Origin: Candidatus Thorarchaeota archaeon
GTDB lineage: Archaea; Asgardarchaeota; Thorarchaeia; Thorarchaeales; Thorarchaeaceae
Direction of reading: 5' to 3'
Length of the DNA stretch: 7,556 bases
Assembly (NCBI GenBank): GCA_020355105.1
Contig: CP070658.1
Span: 104,676 to 112,231 of the forward strand
Positions 5,548 to 7,556 of the stretch are shown in pieces. The translations under genes were made by a program, and so were the position numbers. The notes beneath the pieces are model-generated. The model saw only the letters and a program-made list of their open reading frames with translations, was not told the origin of the DNA and ran no database searches. How positions within the stretch are numbered: position 1 is the first letter of the stretch; every line of letters begins with the position of its first letter.

Positions 5548-6417
5548 TTGAAGCTCGTTAGATTCATGGAAGGACCAAGCGCGGTTTCAGGTATAGTTGA
5601 TCAGGATGGAGTACACGTCTATGATATCTTGGGCTCTGATCCTTTTGGTGAGTATCTTCTTCTGCACGAAGTAGACGAAACGCCGCTGGAAACGTTCTTG
5701 GAATCCCTGATTGAGGGAAGAACGCCCAGAATCTACCAACACGATTGGTTGGAACGCCAATTCATCATGCCTATCATTCCCTCGGAAGTGTGGGCGGCGG
5801 GGGTCACATACAAACGTAGTGTGGACGCGCGCGAGGACGAAACCGATGTGAAAGGGATATACGACATGGTCTATGAATCCAAGAGGCCTGAGATTCTGTT
5901 CAAAGGCCTTGGCTACAGAACAGTCGGTCCGAACAGCGTGATCTGCATCAGAAGCGATGCGACTTGGAATGTCCCTGAACCTGAGTTCACCCTTGTATAC
6001 GCTGAGAAGAGAGTTGTGGGCTATATGATTGGAAATGACGTTAGCTCGCGAGACATCGAGGGCGCAAATCCGTTGTATTTGCCACAAGCGAAGGTCTTCC
6101 AGAACTCCTGCGCGATTGGACCATATCTCGTAACCGCCGACGAAGTCAGAGATCCCAAGAACGTCGGCATTCGACTGACAATCCAGAGAAAGGGGAAGGT
6201 CGTGTTCACTGGGGAAACCAGCACTTCGAATATGAAAAGGAGTTTCGAAGAACTCACAGAGCACCTATTCAGGGATAATCCGGTTCCCAGAGGATCCATC
6301 ATGCTCACCGGAGTCGGTGTCGTACCTCCGGATGACTTCACACTTCAGGATGGTGACTTCGTGGAGATTTCAATGGATGGCATGGGGACCATGAGGAACT
6401 ACGTGAATCAATTGTAG
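5548..6417 (+). CDS. FAH-superfamily dehydratase, 2-keto-3-deoxy-D-arabinonate dehydratase-like (KdaD)
   Basis: From the TTG at 5548 the protein has 289 residues and begins KLVRF, as family members do. Starting at the ATG at 5506 would add 14 unrelated, Cys-rich residues. The central block AAGVTYKRSVDARE (83-96), then IYDMVYESKRPE, then SDATWNVPEPEFTLVY (136-151), NDVSSRDIEG (163-172) and NPLYLPQAKVF (174-184) is the pattern of Sulfolobus KdaD within the fumarylacetoacetate hydrolase fold. Glu144, Glu146 and Asp164 are the expected magnesium ligands, and Lys182 the expected active-site lysine. KdaD converts 2-keto-3-deoxy-D-arabinonate to 2-oxoglutarate semialdehyde in non-phosphorylating pentose or uronate breakdown. 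No other pathway gene is in the window, so a related sugar-acid substrate is possible. It follows lplB by 75 bases and may or may not share its transcript. Confidence 0.8.
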   Translation: MKLVRFMEGPSAVSGIVDQDGVHVYDILGSDPFGEYLLLHEVDETPLETFLESLIEGRTPRIYQHDWLERQFIMPIIPSEVWAAGVTYKRSVDAREDETDVKGIYDMVYESKRPEILFKGLGYRTVGPNSVICIRSDATWNVPEPEFTLVYAEKRVVGYMIGNDVSSRDIEGANPLYLPQAKVFQNSCAIGPYLVTADEVRDPKNVGIRLTIQRKGKVVFTGETSTSNMKRSFEELTEHLFRDNPVPRGSIMLTGVGVVPPDDFTLQDGDFVEISMDGMGTMRNYVNQL

Positions 6418-6437
6418 CAGTCTCCCATCTCCAATAA

Positions 6438-6449
6438 GAGTGAAATACC
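6438..6449 (+). promoter_or_regulatory. Possible TATA element for the charged-helix gene
   Basis: GTGAAATAC-like sequence centred near 6444 sits about 26 bases before the ATG at 6470, the spacing expected for a leaderless archaeal transcript, and that ATG lacks a clear ribosome binding site. The match is degenerate. Confidence 0.25.
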
Positions 6450-6469
6450 CGTGCTCCACCTGATGAACG

Positions 6470-6874
6470 ATGGCTATGTCGGATAGGGAGATTGAGTCAG
6501 ACGGCAAGATACAACGCATTGATGCTGACACGAGACGATTCGAGAACGAACTCCGCGATGTTGAGTCCCAGCTCAGGGGAATTGAGCCCCGGCTAGATGC
6601 GGAGATTGATCGGTACAAGTCGATAGCACGCGAGAGGAGAGACGAGTACGAGGCAATCAGGAAGAGAGCCAAGGCAGTAGAAGAGTCATGGAAAAGGGCT
6701 GACAAAGACTACGAGTTTGCGAAGAAGCAGAAACAGAAGCAGATATCTGAACTGAAGAAGAGGGCGAACAACCTGAAGAAGAGACTCAAAGATGGTGACA
6801 AGGCTCGAGAGAAGAGAGTCCAAGAAATCCAACGGGAGAGGTCAAAAGAGCTCGAGCGAGCCAGAAGAGAATGA
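6470..6874 (+). CDS. Highly charged coiled-coil or single-helix protein of unknown function
   Basis: This 134-residue protein has 73 Asp, Glu, Lys or Arg (54 percent), no cysteine, and only scattered hydrophobics. Residues about 15-75 keep Ile, Leu, Val or Tyr at heptad-like spacing (for example FENELRDVESQLRGIEPRL), fitting a coiled coil. From about 85 onward it is dominated by Lys, Arg, Glu and Gln with few apolar residues, which could form a stable single alpha helix or bind nucleic acid. One Gly and one Pro near residue 37-40 may break the helix. There is no signal peptide or membrane segment. ATG codons at 6470 and 6476 are both possible starts. It lies 52 bases after the KdaD-like gene and 68 before the membrane protease-like gene. 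I do not recognise a family; codon-consistent length and the open frame support a real gene. Confidence 0.65.
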   Translation: MAMSDREIESDGKIQRIDADTRRFENELRDVESQLRGIEPRLDAEIDRYKSIARERRDEYEAIRKRAKAVEESWKRADKDYEFAKKQKQKQISELKKRANNLKKRLKDGDKAREKRVQEIQRERSKELERARRE

Positions 6875-6928
6875 GTTCGAAGTCGATAGGAGTATTGGAT
6901 GTCACGGAATAGTCAAAGACGGTTCAAC

Positions 6929-6936
6929 GGTGAGGG
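6929..6936 (+). promoter_or_regulatory. Ribosome binding site for the membrane metalloprotease-like gene
   Basis: GGTGAGGG, a strong match to the archaeal Shine-Dalgarno consensus, lies 6 bases before the ATG at 6943 and fixes that start. Confidence 0.65.
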
Positions 6937-6942
6937 ACAACA

Positions 6943-7556
6943 ATGAATGCTTACTTCATGATAGTACTACTTTCCTTGGTGCTTTTCTTCGTCGTTTGGG
7001 GATTGGGCTGGCTTCTGGAGAGTCTCTCTCATTCCCTTCTCGCCACGACCAGAAATCCAGGTTCTAGATCATGGTACTTGTTGGTGGGACCCGGAGTTGC
7101 CCTGCATGAATCATCGCATGCTCTGGGATGCCTATTCACCAGGACCAAGATTGTGGAATTCAAGCCAATCAACGTCACACGACAGGAAGACAGAGTTATC
7201 CTGGGCTATGTGCGCTATGTCAATCCCGAGAGCACTTTCAAGAGAGCTATCATCAATCTAGCACCGGTAGCCGTATCTCTGGTTCTCCTAATCTTCTTTG
7301 CCCTTGGAGCCACCTATCTGGTACCCGGATCTCCTGGAATCGGAGGAGAAGCATTGACTCTTCTAGGGGACCTCATCAACATGAAGTTCGATCCAACGCG
7401 ACTAGCCGACCCAATGTATCCCGTGGGGCAGATTGGGAACTTCGTCTATCTGTTTCTCGCAACTTTCGCCGGTCTCACGGTGATAAGCCCATTATTCTGG
7501 ATTGTTGCTTTCTTGGCAATGACTATAATGTTCAGCAACGCACCATCCGATGTAGA
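6943..7556 (+). CDS. Membrane protein with HExxH zinc-protease motif (M50-like), 3' truncated by window edge
   Basis: The frame is open from the ATG at 6943 to the window end, giving 204 residues without a stop. A hydrophobic segment at about 4-25 is followed by GPGVALHESSHALGCLF, with His55, Glu56 and His59 forming HExxH. Further membrane segments lie near 103-125 and 166-198. The order (membrane helix, HExxH next to a hydrophobic stretch, a loop with GYVRY at 88-92, then more helices) resembles intramembrane or membrane-bound M50-like metalloproteases, and the final NAPSD is similar to a conserved motif I recall in archaeal members. In M50 enzymes a later Asp completes the zinc site; Asp203 or a residue beyond the edge may serve. 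Cytoplasmic or membrane substrates are unknown. The charged-helix gene upstream is a possible partner only by position. Real gene with high confidence; the exact family is less certain. Confidence 0.75.
   Translation, partial: MNAYFMIVLLSLVLFFVVWGLGWLLESLSHSLLATTRNPGSRSWYLLVGPGVALHESSHALGCLFTRTKIVEFKPINVTRQEDRVILGYVRYVNPESTFKRAIINLAPVAVSLVLLIFFALGATYLVPGSPGIGGEALTLLGDLINMKFDPTRLADPMYPVGQIGNFVYLFLATFAGLTVISPLFWIVAFLAMTIMFSNAPSDV

Noticed and set aside
5587..6264. A 225-codon open frame antisense to the KdaD-like gene
   Set aside because: The plus-strand frame encodes a clear enzyme with conserved active-site residues; the antisense product resembles no family and has low-complexity, frame-shadow character.
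6871..6912. A 13-codon open frame starting in the ATGA overlap with the charged-helix gene and ending in TAG, in frame with the membrane protein
   Set aside because: Considered as a leader peptide or a TAG (pyrrolysine) read-through start for the membrane protein, but a TGA follows the TAG six codons later, and the ATG at 6943 has its own strong ribosome binding site.
6792..7067. A 91-codon plus-strand open frame spanning the end of the charged-helix gene and the start of the membrane protein
   Set aside because: It overlaps two better-supported genes in a different frame, and its product shows no recognisable features.
4805..7174. A 16-base exact repeat (TTCAAGCCAATCAACG) at 4805-4820 and 7159-7174
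   Set aside because: Both copies encode Phe-Lys-Pro-Ile-Asn inside unrelated genes with no flanking similarity; most likely chance plus codon preference.

Overview
The window looks archaeal, with roughly even base composition. The evidence is a TrmB-type regulator, a geranylgeranyl-reductase-family flavoprotein, a lipoate-protein ligase split into separate LplA and LplB genes, a LipS1/LipS2-type radical SAM enzyme, a Sulfolobus-type 2-keto-3-deoxy-D-arabinonate dehydratase, heavy AGA/AGG use for arginine, and GGTGA/GGAG-type ribosome binding sites that sometimes precede TTG starts. An Asgard (Thorarchaeota-like) or other mesophilic archaeon is a guess from overall character only.

Layout. At 2-574 (+) is the 3' part of a TrmB regulator, followed after 6 bases by a GGR-like FAD oxidoreductase (581-1954) and after 20 bases by a soluble M23/LytM-fold protein with an unassigned C-terminal half (1975-2916). 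A YgbA (nitrous-oxide-stimulated-promoter family) gene converges on it from the minus strand (2934-3266). A 141-base divergent region (3267-3407) separates ygbA from a tight lipoylation cluster: radical SAM sulfur-insertion enzyme (3408-4412), lplA (4418-5185) and lplB (5167-5472, overlapping lplA by 19 bases). Next come a KdaD-like FAH-fold dehydratase (about 5548-6417), a very highly charged helical protein (6470-6874) and the first 204 residues of a membrane HExxH metalloprotease-like protein (6943 to the window end).

How the genes may work together. LplA plus LplB would load an octanoyl or lipoyl group onto a carrier lysine, and the radical SAM enzyme would add one of the two sulfurs. In Thermococcus this chemistry needs two such enzymes, and only one is present here, so its partner should lie elsewhere. 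Two neighbours may be functionally linked: the GGR-like flavoprotein, which carries Cys in place of the Trp of the GGR signature and recalls the flavoprotein (LipT) of bacterial sulfur-oxidiser lipoylation clusters, and the divergent ygbA, a family tied to nitric oxide stress, which damages Fe-S and lipoyl enzymes. KdaD makes 2-oxoglutarate semialdehyde, a precursor of the substrate of a lipoate-dependent 2-oxoacid dehydrogenase, but that link is speculative.

There is no sign of mobile elements, CRISPR, rRNA or tRNA genes. No gene-free stretch exceeds 300 bases.
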